A DNA stretch of 55,139 nucleotides from Bigelowiella natans CCMP2755 (Eukaryota > Cercozoa > Chlorarachniophyceae): positions 1-55,139 of the forward strand of contig ADNK01001541.1 of the NCBI GenBank assembly GCA_000320545.1, read 5' to 3'. Within the stretch, counting starts at the first letter, position 1. The number at the start of each line of letters is the position of its first letter. Made by a program: the position numbers and the translations under genes. The notes under the pieces are model-generated. The model searched no databases. It was given only the letters and a program-made list of their open reading frames with translations, and had not been told where the DNA came from. This document shows positions 44,554 through 54,645 of this stretch, piece by piece.

Positions 44554-46214
44554 TTTTTAGTAACTGCTTAATTGTATCAAATGTGATATTAGGAGGTGTT
44601 TGTTGATATATTATTACAGATAGCATTCCCCTTTCCGTTTCTAATGTCTGGATCTCCTAGTGGCACGCTCATTAACCAGACAGCTGCAATAACTATCATC
44701 CCAACTTCAGCTACCAAAGAACAATAGTAGAAATACGTATGAAGATGCCAGCTGTGAAAGAGAGAGATAGTAAATCCATTTTTCTCCCTTCGAACAATGT
44801 GACGGCGTCCACGCATCTGACCGTTGACTCCCAAGCAAAACCACGCAAGTGGCAAACAGATGACACTAATCGCTGAGAGCGAAAGCATTGCTACACCAAG
44901 AGCAAAGGAGTAGTCATCATAGGTAGGATGGATGTTTAGATCTACCCAACTAACGAATTTCATCATCGCCAATGCCTCACATACGTAGAATGGGAAAAAT
45001 GTGAGCATAATAAGACTCCTGCTGTCTGTTCTCCACCAGCATCCAGTCTTATCACGACATCCAAAGAGGAATCTTCCTCTCACACAACAACCAAACTTGG
45101 GACCGTCATCTTTACATGTAACAAAGAGGGGCAGACATATTGCAAATCCCATTAGTCCCAACAAGATACCAGCAAGAACTCTCGCTGCTATCCAGCCTTT
45201 TCCTGAAACGTAAATGTTGTCGACACAAGCCTAATAATAACATATATAGTAGCATAATAATAATTAATAATAATAATGATAATAATGATAGTAAAACACG
45301 TCAGATGATGGTCAACAGCAAGAATAACAAAGTTATTATGATATTCCCTAAATCATAATTTACCTTCCCATAGATGCACACCTTAATCATCATAATCATC
45401 ATCATCATCGTCATCATCATCTCCTACCGATTGTTTGGCATTTTCGACGTAAGTCCATTTCCACCCTTCCCATTGCTCCCCTTGATTACAGTTGCAGCAA
45501 AAAACCTGAACAAATAAAGGCTGCATAAGGCTATGATTACGATTGGACTTAAGCTTCCCTATTAGAATCACTAAGAATTGAATGTTGTTTCGGTATCATC
45601 ATGACCCACCCCTGCTGAAAGGCTGTCCTCCACTGAATGTTCATGGACTGAACACGGGGGTTCCGTTGCACCTTCTACGCGATAGTACCTAAAAGTTATA
45701 TATGAAATTTATTTATTGAAACTTGGACATGTATAGTATAATATTATAATCAACTCGTAACGATTCTTATACTCACTGTTGTTTTCAAGCTACTACATAC
45801 AAATGATGGTGATTCAACGTGGGCATTACCCCAAGCTGCAACTAACAAAGGTATCTCCGATAGCTTGATCCATTTTAATAAGTCTTTCGGATGAATATTC
45901 TACATATCTTTGTCGCTGTGCCCCATCAACAGCGGTCACAAGATTCTCTTCCATTACGGTTTGTGAACGGTTTTCCAATGGTGACTGCATAAAGAATATC
46001 AGTACCATCATTATAACCAACCCACGCAGAAGCAATATCTAAATATCAATATTGTCACTTCTCCAAGCTTATAAATTATCATCCTCTTCTCTAAGCTGAT
46101 AGAAATGACCGGGGTTTCCCTATCAATAGTGGATGCTTCTTTCCCCAGAAGATTATGACTCCAGCTAGCCAATGTTGCATTTACAACGATAATAAGTACT
46201 AGAAGCGCGCGCAT
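42595..46214 (-). CDS. Signal-peptide multi-pass membrane protein, unrecognised
   Basis: I do not recognise the family. The start MRALLVLIIVVNATLAS (46214) is a signal peptide. It joins in phase at DRETP (donor GTCATT) to SPLENRSQTVMEENL, then YYRVEGATEPPCSVHEHSVE (about 45690) and VFCCNCNQGEQWEGWKWTY (about 45500): a short cysteine-containing ectodomain. The large exon 45202-44618 has four hydrophobic segments (VLAGILLGLMGFAICLPLFV, LIMLTFFPFYVCEALAMM, LGVAMLSLSAISVICLPLAW, VAEVGMIVIAAVWLMSVPLG) and a Cys-rich loop (CKDDGPKFGCCVRG ... CRDKTGCWW). Exon 43612-43399 starts with a fifth segment (VFWIHVISFLHIMVG) and a Cys-containing stretch. The last exon is an acidic/Ser-rich tail ending KSMQLDSKEE, stop at 42597-42595, probably cytosolic. 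It could be a receptor or channel-like protein. Exons between 43399 and 42760, and the phase at 45.2 kb, are unresolved. Confidence 0.6.
43249..43358. repeat. (CCA)n and (AAT)n microsatellites
   Basis: A (CCA)n run and an (AAT)n run lie about 50 bp apart, in or near an intron of the membrane-protein gene. The poly-Pro and poly-Asn open frame across them is an artefact. Confidence 0.92.
43878..44551. repeat. Cluster of compound microsatellites in one intron
   Basis: In the intron between the two membrane-spanning exons there are (CA)n-(GA)n (about 43878-43962), (TG)n-(AG)n (about 44193-44267), (ACT)n (about 44419-44453) and (AGT)n (about 44512-44552). No coding sequence is seen. Confidence 0.93.
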
Positions 46215-47046
46215 AGTCAGTTGTTGACTGATCTCGTCTCCTTTGCCTCCCGTGCACGTTCAGAACTGTTGACGTATTCTTGCTCAATCCTCCACCTCCT
46301 TCCGCCGCTTGTTTCTGTTAGTCTCCCTTATTCTCCACTCATACGTTAATTTTCCTGCGACAATCGACAAACATTGTCGCAATACTTCAAATGCTTCCAC
46401 AATGTCAATTATAGCAACCTCGAAAAAATACTTCGCTTGCTGCCACAGAAGGAAATACCAACGAATACTTTGTTTCAGAACACTGTGTCCATCAAACTTG
46501 TTGCATTCCATGCAGATCACTTCCAAACTGATGACATGCGTGTTGTCGCATTCATTCAAACACCAGCATTTACTTGCTGCATTGCGTTCAAACTCGACAC
46601 AGTTGTCGAAATTCAACGAAGGTGGCTCCAGGAGACTCAGGAGATGTTGGAGACTTCTTCGCGAGACTGAGATTGACGTGGGTTTTGGTTGAGGCCTGTG
46701 ACGATCATCCTGATGGACGACACTGGGACAGCCAGGAGCACCCACAGGCCTGACGAAAAAAACGAATGCTTCGAAGGCTTCAAGTTCAAAACTTCGAAGC
46801 TTCAGTTTTGTCACAAGTTGACCTGCTGAACAGAGTCGATGAAGTGTTGCGGAGACTTCCTGACGTTCCAAAAGTTCCAGGGTTGGGAAATTGAGTGTGC
46901 CCACGTCTGGGCGCGTTCGCAAATGGACGTTGGAAGTGATCAAATCAGAGTTCAAACTCTCCACTGAGAGTCACCTGTTGCCTGTTGCCAGCTGGCCAAC
47001 CCTGCTGGCCTGCCAGTCTGCTTGGCTGAGCGCGCGTGCACCACGC
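46215..47046. other. GC-richer flank left of the LTR retrotransposon
   Basis: This is the promoter side of the membrane-protein gene, shading into GC-rich repeat sequence (CTGGCC, TGCCAG, GCGCGTGC) that abuts the LTR. A 226-codon minus-strand frame (46964-46284) is the longest, but it shows no recognisable domain and sits in repeat-like sequence, so I do not call it a gene. Confidence 0.45.
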
Positions 47047-47372
47047 TGTTGCGCGTAAGGTGTTCACAGGCCGAGGCGCTACGTGCACAAGTAGGCAGGG
47101 GGGGGGAAAGGCACGTTTGCTTCCTTTTGAAGAGTTGTGTTTATTTTTATTAAAGATTATATTTTTATTAAATCGTGCACTGCGTAATCATTCGCGAAGC
47201 TTTCGCGAATGCCGCCGCACGTGGGGCAGCACACTTCCGGTGTGCTGCCATGAGTCCCGCCGGAACCCACGTGCCTATGCTGTATTAATATCTACGTTAT
47301 CTATATTCTATATCCGCGACAACCCCTTTGTTGTCGCACGTGACTTGTGCCCGCGTAGTGGTACGCGCTACA
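47047..47372 (-). repeat. 3' LTR (element orientation)
   Basis: 326 bp, matching 52437-52762 base for base as far as I can compare. It contains three perfect hairpins: ATTCGCGAA-GCT-TTCGCGAAT (47190-47210), GGCAGCACAC-TTCCG-GTGTGCTGCC (47225-47249) and GCGACAAC-6 nt-GTTGTCGC (47316-47337). On the transcribed strand an AATAAA-like signal lies in the AT-rich part. Confidence 0.95.
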
Positions 47373-47423
47373 CCTCCCCCAAGTCACGTTGCTCCTTCCT
47401 TCCTTCCTTATTCCCTTAGACCT

Positions 47424-50400
47424 TCATCGCTTTCGGAACTTCACCAACCACCAGGTAATAGATTCCTCTCTAACCTTATCTCCTTTGTCGCTTACCCAGA
47501 ACTCACCTTCGTCCTTAGGTTCGTGTCCATACCAGCCCTCTGCATCAAGGTCCCCCAGGACCTTATACCAGTGCTCAAAGGGTAAGTCGGGAACAGCTAG
47601 GTAGAGTAGCTGATATTTTCCGTCCTTTATTTTCATAGCTACCCTCTCCATATTTCGTAATCCAGGGTAGCCTAGATAGACAATCTTCATGCGCCAATCG
47701 TCGTTCACCCTGACCTTATTGTTTCCATATTCCACATCGAACTTAGGTCGGGGTCCTAAACAAGGCATTGCTCGCTCCCACACAGTAGGGTTTACTTTAA
47801 CATCCTCTAGGAGCTTCTCACCGATATCATAATTCTTTAGGTGACTGATGTGGCGCAAGGTGACCCTGTTCCCATCATAGATGTAGTACTGCTTCCTCCC
47901 CTTCCTCTCGGTAACCTTTGCAACGCCACCCCAGAAGGGGTCTTGTTTATTTCTCGATCTCAGATTTACCTTGGCCCTAACATACTGTCCTTCCTTTAGA
48001 ACTCGGCCATCGTACGGGACCTTCTCGTCTTCGCTCTCGGTATCGTCGTCGTTGTCGTCGCCTTCTTCCCTCTCCTTATCCTTGATACCTCCCCCAGACG
48101 TGAAGGTGTCGTTTACTAACCCTTGTATCTTGTCTGGTGTGGTGCTATTTATCCTGCTTAGGTTGGCCAAGGTGCGGTGGAGTCGCTCTACCTTGGAGTT
48201 GGACTGGGCATAGTATACAGGTGAGGCATCAATATTAGGGTGTGGTAGCTGTAGAAGAGAGGTCTCATTATCCACATGTAACTTCTTTGGTATCTTGTTT
48301 ATGCTAACTTCATCAGGGATAGCCTGGAGCTCAGACTCCCAGGTACGGTAGCAGTTAGTAAGCCTCTGCTTATATAAGCCTTTGTTCTTCTTAGCAACGT
48401 TGACCTTGATAATCTTTTTAACCCAGCACTTTCCAGTGGCCACATCAACGAAGGTAAGGTAGTGATAGCCATCGTACTTATAAACATCAATTTGCACGAT
48501 ATCTAAGAAGTTCCTTGCTTTGATTTTCTTAGATGCACGGCTCTTGCTGGACTCCTTGGTGGCGACGCCTGCCGCCTTCAAGCTGGAGCACCTGCAGCCA
48601 CGCAGGTATGTCCTTATCTCTTTTAGCTTGTAGGGCCAGTAGTAATGGTAGAGTAGAGCAGTGATATGGTTTTCTCCTACGTGTGCAGGTCCATGGGCGG
48701 TAAAGAGAAGGGCTCCCCTGGTCCGCCGTGGCACGTAGGTACGCCTAACATTATTAGTGTATACATATATCCTATCACTAAGTACCTCATGCTTGTGTTT
48801 GTATTTATCCAGGTGTTCTTGAAGGTGCTGGAGCTCCTCTGGCTCAGGCAGGAAGTCGCCGTCCTCGAAGGTAATCGCGTTAACCATAGGGGTGACCTGG
48901 GTAGGGACTTTCTTTTCGAACAGCCTGCTGAAATAGTCAGCAAGCTGCTTGTCTCCTGGTGCGTAGACCACTGTCCTCTTGTCCCTAAACTCTTCCGTGT
49001 CCGCCCTCATAGCTGCATACTCATCGTTAGGCGCTTCGAGCTTGCGGTCGATGCCTAGGAGGGGCTTGTGGTCAGTCATTAAGGTGAAGCTGGGCACCGA
49101 CAGCAGGTAGTATCTTAGTTTCCTCTGCGCCTCAGTCATGGCTTTATACTCTCCTTTTGTAGGGCTGTACTTGGCCTCAGCTGCTGTGCAGGCCCTGCCC
49201 CACACCCGTATGATCTGCTGGTCTTGGGTAAGTACAGCAGCCATACCTAGCTTAGACCAGTCTGTCCATAGGGTAGCTGGTCTAGTAGTGTCTAGCTTAG
49301 CATTCAATAGGGTGTTGCTGCATAACTTTATTAGGTTATCGAAGTGGGCATCAAGGCCAGCCTTGGCCCACACCTTAGCGAAGCTGAGGCCTACAGAGTT
49401 CTCCTTCCGGTAAGCAGTAGTAAAAGCAGCTGCAGTCCTAGCGTAGGTAGGGGAGAACCTACGTAGTATCCAAGCTGCAGTCTGCAAGAATGACTTTAAC
49501 TCCTTTGCATTCTTAGGTTTAGGGGCTTGCTGTAGTGCTGCTACTTTCTCGGGGTTTGGGGTGATGCGGCCTTGCTCCAGGTAATATCCACACCACTTGA
49601 TTCTTGTAGCTAGGAATGTACACTTCTGCAGTCTAATAGTAAAACCGAAGTGTGCAAACCTAATAAATATATTTTCCAGGAGGAAGATCTGAGCGACGAC
49701 TGTGTTGGTACATATTATGTCATCATCCACATACACAAACACAAACACCCACAACACAGACGCCATCCCATCATGTGTGTATGCCCTGTAGTTCTGACTA
49801 CTGAACGCATCCCCTGATATGCTTAGGCCGTAAGGGAATACGACGAAGTGCCACTTCCTGTGCCTGCTGGAGAACGCGGTAATGGGGCGGGAGGTTTTGT
49901 GGATGGGTGTCTGCATGTATGATTCATTTTTATCTAGGGAAGAGTAGTATTTGTATCCTATGACGTGTTCAATAACGTCATCTATCCTTGGTGTAGGTGT
50001 CTGGATCCTCTTTATTACTCGGTTGTGGCGGATGAAGTTGTGCGCCAGGCGGAAGAAAGGGTAAGTAGGTTTCTTAGCTAGCACATGTCTCACGTTCCAT
50101 GGTGAGTTGCTTGGCTCTATCTTCCCTTCCTTTGCCCATTCATTGATCTGCCACTCTATCTTTTCCCAGTCCGCTTCCGGTCGCCTATGTTCTGGGTCAT
50201 TGATGATGCACTCTTCGTATCCCTTCTTTAGCTCGATCTTTACTGGGGTAAGCTTGCTGGAGGGCTTCGTCGTCGGCTTGGTGATGTCAGAGTACTTCTC
50301 GTTTAATATTTTATTAATGTACTTTTTGCCTTTGTCGATATCCCAATCATCAGCTGGGGGGGTCTTGTCCAGTAGCTCCGTTATCTGTCGGATGGTCTTG

Positions 50401-52397
50401 CCGGGGTTCTTCTTCCGTAGCTCGGTAGGTGTAGGTAGCTTGTTGTCCGCTAGGTCCATAAACTCTAACGCATTAACGCTTGACTCAGAGGTCCACTCGT
50501 CAAGCCGTATCATGTTCTGGCTGATGGTCCTGCCTGACTTCTTTGGCAACTTAGCAAAGTATATCTTGTGATTGTAGAATGATATGATCCCCCCTAATTT
50601 TTCTAGGGCATCCTGTCCGAGGAGTAGTTCCATGGATAAAGTCATGGCTACTCGGGTCTTGATTTGGGTCTCCGCGTCGCTGCCAGGTATCTGTAGCTTT
50701 AGCATTAGCTCACCGACGGTCTTCATGGAAGAGCTTCCGTCTGCTTGAGCATATTTACGTTCTTTCTTAGTCACTTGATCCAATAGTCCTAACCTTCTTA
50801 CTGTGCTTAGGCTTATGAAGGACTTCGGCATGCTGCCACTATCCCAAAGGGCAGGTAGTTTCTTGTAGTCTCCGTAGCTGTCTTTAACTTTAACCTTGGT
50901 CATAGCAACTTTGATAGTCCTGTTAGCGTCTTCGTCATTAATGTTGCATACTCCTAAGTTCTTTATGTCGTCTAGGGTCATGGGCTTGTCTTGGTCCTGC
51001 GTTGCTGGTACTGCTGTCTTCGTCGGCGCCTGCTTAAGGTGATCTAATATTCCGTTTATCTGCTGCTGTATAGCATTGATACTGTTCTGCTTTTTGTTCT
51101 TATATTTATTGTTCTTCCCGTTGTTGCTGCCTTGCCATTTGCTGTTGTTATATCCTTGTCCTCTGCCTTTCTTTCTCTTTAACTTCTCGTAGTGTTCGTT
51201 GAGCTGCCTGATCGTCATCCTGGGTCGTCCTTCTTTCCTGTCTCTGCAGTCTTTAGCGGTGTGTTTCCCTTTACGTGAGCAGTATCCGCAACGTCGGTTA
51301 CCTTCCCTGTCCTTGTACCAGTCTCGCTGCGGCTTAATAGCGTTAATGTTTCCTATGCCAGGTACCTTAGGGCTGGTAAACTTGCGGTCCTGCTCCTGCT
51401 CGCGTAGGGATATAGCCTGCACTGCTGCCTCCATCGTGGTGTAGCCTTTCTCCGTAACGTAAGTGGATTCCTTTATCTTTAACTTGAACTCTTCAAACCT
51501 TGCCTGATCATCACCTGTGTTGTAATTAAAATCATGTAGTTCGTCGATCATATCCTGGAAGCGCGTGGCAAAGTCTCTAACAGGTTCTCTCTCATGCTGC
51601 ATCATTGCTCTGTATTTTCTAATAGCCTGGGGTAGGGAGTTAGCATCCTGTTCATTTACAAAAGCCTTCATTATCGCCTCAACGTCTCGTAGCCCACTAA
51701 CTGTAGTGTGTATTTTCTCTAGCTGCCTGATCCGGGTCCTGCCTGTCTCGTAAAGGTCCATGGCTTGCTTTATTATAGCTAGCCATTTGAGCTTGTCGTT
51801 TTCGGTGGGGTTAGGGGTAAAGTCGCAGAGTATACTCCTAGCGTTCTTCCACCACCTCCTTGCCTCACCTCTTTTCCCGTTGTATTTCGTTATCATAACC
51901 GGTGCTGTTTTAACAGACATGAACTGGGTGTTCCGCTGTACCGGCTGCTGCTGCTTGACGGTGCTCTGGGTCGTCCCCCGCGAGGCGCCCAGACCCCCGT
52001 CGTTCCTAAACAAAGCTGCCCACTCTGGAGGTAAGTCTGCTTCGTAATCCATGATGTCCTGCATGATAGCTGCCCAAACATCATGTGTCTGATACTTGTA
52101 TTCTATCGATACTTTCAGTTTGGCGTAGTTGCTCGCCCTGGGTCGCAAGGCTCGTAATGCCATTACGACCTTCTTGCTTTCGGCGGCCACGTCCTCGTCG
52201 TCCGCCTCGTAGAAGTTCTCCAGTGCCTCTGCTGCTGCATCTGCTTTCTTAATCCCGGGTGCTGGTCCCGGCGGTGCCTGTGGAGGTGTTCCTCCTCCTT
52301 CCTTAGCGTCCGTATCGCCCTTCCTTTCCTGTTTCTGCTCGTGCCCTTGCACGGCCTGCGAGCCAAAGTCCTGCTGTTCTTCTAGCTGCTGTGACAT
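47424..52397 (-). CDS. Gag-Pol polyprotein of LTR retrotransposon
   Basis: One uninterrupted 1657-codon frame. An N-terminal Gag (residues about 1-350) includes the RWWKNARSIL region. It is followed by a zinc knuckle at about 367 (CGYCSRKGKHTAKDC, spaced C-x2-C-x5-H-x4-C, one residue longer than usual). The retropepsin active site WDSGS is at about 517. Reverse transcriptase has SSLDKNESYMQTP and VYVDDDIICT (about 887). RNase H runs from ATLWTDWSKLGMAAVL (about 1044) through MTDHKPLLG to LADYFSRL. The integrase zinc region HVGENH ... CRCSS (about 1245-1275) precedes the DDE core residues in DIVQIDVYKY (about 1297), LHVDNETS (about 1370) and NSKVERLHRTL (about 1402). About 130 further residues (GPRPKFDVEYGNNKVRV ... 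ITWWLVKFRKR) match no domain I recognise. No Gag/Pol frameshift or stop is present, so both come from one frame. Confidence 0.96.
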   Translation of the reverse strand: MSQQLEEQQDFGSQAVQGHEQKQERKGDTDAKEGGGTPPQAPPGPAPGIKKADAAAEALENFYEADDEDVAAESKKVVMALRALRPRASNYAKLKVSIEYKYQTHDVWAAIMQDIMDYEADLPPEWAALFRNDGGLGASRGTTQSTVKQQQPVQRNTQFMSVKTAPVMITKYNGKRGEARRWWKNARSILCDFTPNPTENDKLKWLAIIKQAMDLYETGRTRIRQLEKIHTTVSGLRDVEAIMKAFVNEQDANSLPQAIRKYRAMMQHEREPVRDFATRFQDMIDELHDFNYNTGDDQARFEEFKLKIKESTYVTEKGYTTMEAAVQAISLREQEQDRKFTSPKVPGIGNINAIKPQRDWYKDREGNRRCGYCSRKGKHTAKDCRDRKEGRPRMTIRQLNEHYEKLKRKKGRGQGYNNSKWQGSNNGKNNKYKNKKQNSINAIQQQINGILDHLKQAPTKTAVPATQDQDKPMTLDDIKNLGVCNINDEDANRTIKVAMTKVKVKDSYGDYKKLPALWDSGSMPKSFISLSTVRRLGLLDQVTKKERKYAQADGSSSMKTVGELMLKLQIPGSDAETQIKTRVAMTLSMELLLGQDALEKLGGIISFYNHKIYFAKLPKKSGRTISQNMIRLDEWTSESSVNALEFMDLADNKLPTPTELRKKNPGKTIRQITELLDKTPPADDWDIDKGKKYINKILNEKYSDITKPTTKPSSKLTPVKIELKKGYEECIINDPEHRRPEADWEKIEWQINEWAKEGKIEPSNSPWNVRHVLAKKPTYPFFRLAHNFIRHNRVIKRIQTPTPRIDDVIEHVIGYKYYSSLDKNESYMQTPIHKTSRPITAFSSRHRKWHFVVFPYGLSISGDAFSSQNYRAYTHDGMASVLWVFVFVYVDDDIICTNTVVAQIFLLENIFIRFAHFGFTIRLQKCTFLATRIKWCGYYLEQGRITPNPEKVAALQQAPKPKNAKELKSFLQTAAWILRRFSPTYARTAAAFTTAYRKENSVGLSFAKVWAKAGLDAHFDNLIKLCSNTLLNAKLDTTRPATLWTDWSKLGMAAVLTQDQQIIRVWGRACTAAEAKYSPTKGEYKAMTEAQRKLRYYLLSVPSFTLMTDHKPLLGIDRKLEAPNDEYAAMRADTEEFRDKRTVVYAPGDKQLADYFSRLFEKKVPTQVTPMVNAITFEDGDFLPEPEELQHLQEHLDKYKHKHEVLSDRIYVYTNNVRRTYVPRRTRGALLFTAHGPAHVGENHITALLYHYYWPYKLKEIRTYLRGCRCSSLKAAGVATKESSKSRASKKIKARNFLDIVQIDVYKYDGYHYLTFVDVATGKCWVKKIIKVNVAKKNKGLYKQRLTNCYRTWESELQAIPDEVSINKIPKKLHVDNETSLLQLPHPNIDASPVYYAQSNSKVERLHRTLANLSRINSTTPDKIQGLVNDTFTSGGGIKDKEREEGDDNDDDTESEDEKVPYDGRVLKEGQYVRAKVNLRSRNKQDPFWGGVAKVTERKGRKQYYIYDGNRVTLRHISHLKNYDIGEKLLEDVKVNPTVWERAMPCLGPRPKFDVEYGNNKVRVNDDWRMKIVYLGYPGLRNMERVAMKIKDGKYQLLYLAVPDLPFEHWYKVLGDLDAEGWYGHEPKDEGEFWVSDKGDKVREESITWWLVKFRKR

Positions 52398-52436
52398 TGT
52401 TAGTCAAATCGTTTCCCGTGTGTGGAAGCCAAAGGT

Positions 52437-52762
52437 TGTTGCGCGTAAGGTGTTCACAGGCCGAGGCGCTACGTGCACAAGTAGGCAGGGGGGGGGAAAG
52501 GCACGTTTGCTTCCTTTTGAAGAGTTGTGTTTATTTTTATTAAAGATTATATTTTTATTAAATCGTGCACTGCGTAATCATTCGCGAAGCTTTCGCGAAT
52601 GCCGCCGCACGTGGGGCAGCACACTTCCGGTGTGCTGCCATGAGTCCCGCCGGAACCCACGTGCCTATGCTGTATTAATATCTACGTTATCTATATTCTA
52701 TATCCGCGACAACCCCTTTGTTGTCGCACGTGACTTGTGCCCGCGTAGTGGTACGCGCTACA
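52437..52762 (-). repeat. 5' LTR (element orientation)
   Basis: This is the promoter-bearing copy of the LTR. It is followed in element orientation by ACCTTTGGCTTCCACACA, where a tRNA primer-binding site starting TGG would lie. I could not match it to a specific tRNA. Confidence 0.95.
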
Positions 52763-53589
52763 ACGCTGCTCACAACGCGCATCGACGTGCAATTGGTTCG
52801 CTGGTGGTCCAAATCGTGGACTGGTCCAGTGATCACAAGGATGCGAAGTGCAACTTTCACTTGCGGGACGTGCGTCAGACTGGAGCCAGTGGAGTGCAAT
52901 GTGAGGCCAGGCCAGCAGGACTGAAGGAGGTCACTGCGCTCAGCAAGAGCCAAAAAGGGCTGTGGAGCTGACTTGTGCTGGGCACAAACGATTTTTTCCT
53001 TTGCAAACACGTTCAGTTTTTTCTGAAATGAACAACCATTCGATTTGAACAAGTGATGCCTGCGTGTCGCAAAACTGGCACTCGATTCGTTCAAGTGGTG
53101 TTCGAACAAGGAAAGCACTCAATTGCAAGCACGTTTGCAAACACTTCTGCTTCTCCGTGGTGGACATTGGCGTTCATCGTTCTCCAGTTCTGCGCAGCTT
53201 CCAGAGCAAGTCGAGTGAGCTAGCTGCACTGTGAGCAGCGCAGAATCGTTTCCTTGCTGCAGGCGAGCGTGGTTCCGTGCACGCGGCGCTCGGCGCCAGC
53301 CTGGTGAGTTGCCAGTTGTGCTCTTCCAACCACGCCCGCGAATTGCCGAGTCGCACCATCACTTGTTGGCTGGTCTGTGTGCAGCTGGCGCACAACCAAT
53401 GATCCAGTGGCGCAACAACACGACCAAGTGGGTGTGCCTGCTGCCCTGCTAGCCTGCAGCCAGCAGAGCAGCACTGCTGGACTGGATTGGACCACACAAA
53501 CACGTGCTGTGCAACTCAGGTGCACAGCTGCTGGACAGGCAGACACGTCCAGGTGACGACCACACCTTGCCCAATGAACCGTGCAACAC

Positions 53590-54645
53590 TGGGCTGTGTG
53601 ACGAGCGGGGCCATGCACGACGTGTGCGCTCACGTGGCCAGGAGCAACGCGCGTGGCCACGGAATCACGTGGACATGCATGTCCCTGCACGTGCAGCTTT
53701 CTGCGACACGTGTGCATCGCATGCTTCACGTGCACCCATGGCCACACGTGTGCCAAACAATGGCGCTCACACGTGCATGCATGCATCCATGTGCACTTGG
53801 CAATTCTCGGTGCATGTGCAGTGGCTTGTTTGGTGCGTGTGTGGATGTGAACAGAGCACGTGTGCTTTTTGGGTGCATGTGGTGTGCATGGGCACACGTG
53901 TTCCTCACGCGCACACGCATGTGGACACGTCCAGACGTGTGTCCCATGAATCGATGTGGTGCAAGTTTTGTGTTCAATTTCACTCTGGTTTTCGAGAATT
54001 CCACTTTCATTGCCCAAAATTGAGCCACTGATCACCTGCGTGCCATGCAAGGAAAAAACCTCACGCACTTTGGTTCTGACTGGCTCCAAGCACAGCAGGA
54101 GTTGCAGGAAACTGTTCCTCTGAGCTGTTGATCAAGAGCCACCTGACGTGCAGCACAAGTGGTTGCGGGCCCAAGTCCAAAGTCTCGAGGAGACACCTCA
54201 ATTTTTTTGTTTTGAGAAGTGCTGGATTGGGCAATGATGGACGTGCAATGCACAATGTGCACAGTGTGCACAGTCTAGCAGTGCATTGCTGTGTCTCAAC
54301 GTGTTCAATGCACACGGTGCATTGCTCTGTCCATCATGGCAAAATTGGGAAATCAGAGTTTTCACTTTTTCAAGGAAAAGCAAAAATGAACAACTCTCCC
54401 ATTGGCACGAGTGCTCAGGTGCTCAGAATTGCGCGTGCACAGCAAAAAGTGATGAAAATTGCTGAAAGCACTGGTCAAACGACACCAGGAGTGTCAAAAT
54501 GTCGACACTTTGCTCCACTTGACCGTTTGGTGCGTGGTCACATGCAGCAAAGTGTCGACATTTTGTGTGTTCCCACGCTGGACGTGCCGCACACCGAGAA
54601 TTTTCACAAGTGACCAAACTCAATTGAGTCAAGTTTGCGTGCTGT
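53590..54645 (+). repeat. Dispersed GC-rich repeat, copy 2
   Basis: It aligns with 18895-19615 in direct orientation. It is longer because of extra CACGTG-rich sequence (about 53660-53950) and a 104-bp insert (54234-54337). The conserved hairpin is at about 54496-54566, with arms CAAAATGTCGACACTTTGCT and AGCAAAGTGTCGACATTTTG pairing perfectly. Confidence 0.8.
54234..54337. mobile_element. 104-bp foldback/MITE-like insertion
   Basis: This sequence is absent from repeat copy 1. Its ends are inverted: ATGATGGAC-GT-GCAATGCAC on the left and GTGCATTGC-TCT-GTCCATCAT on the right. It is flanked by GGCA on both sides (54230-54233 and 54338-54341), consistent with a 4-bp target duplication. It has no coding capacity. 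Confidence 0.7.

Larger units (their letters stand above)
47047..52762 (-). mobile_element. Intact Ty3/gypsy-order LTR retrotransposon
   Basis: A 5716-bp element has two LTRs of 326 bp that look identical, each TGTAGCGC ... GCGCAACA in element orientation, so TG...CA ends. It is flanked by ACGC on both sides (47043-47046 and 52763-52766), or ACGCT if the shared T is counted, which fits a 4-5 bp target-site duplication. A purine-rich tract (GGGGGAGGTG) touches the 3' LTR. Only about 39 bp separate the 5' LTR from the ATG. The domain order PR-RT-RH-INT places it with Ty3/gypsy (Metaviridae). Matching LTRs and one open frame indicate recent insertion into older GC-rich repeats. Confidence 0.95.

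Noticed and set aside
46284-46964. 226-codon minus-strand open frame left of the LTR
   Set aside because: Long and less biased than the others, but it has no recognisable domain, lies in repeat-like sequence and overlaps plus-strand frames of 98-127 codons.
47424-52397. Copia-type assignment for the LTR element
   Set aside because: Integrase follows RNase H in the polyprotein, whereas Copia elements place integrase before reverse transcriptase.
53220-54089. 289-codon minus-strand open frame at the right end
   Set aside because: It overlaps the dispersed repeat, is dominated by His/Cys/Ala/Thr from CACGTG-type words, and the homologous repeat at 19 kb does not keep the frame.
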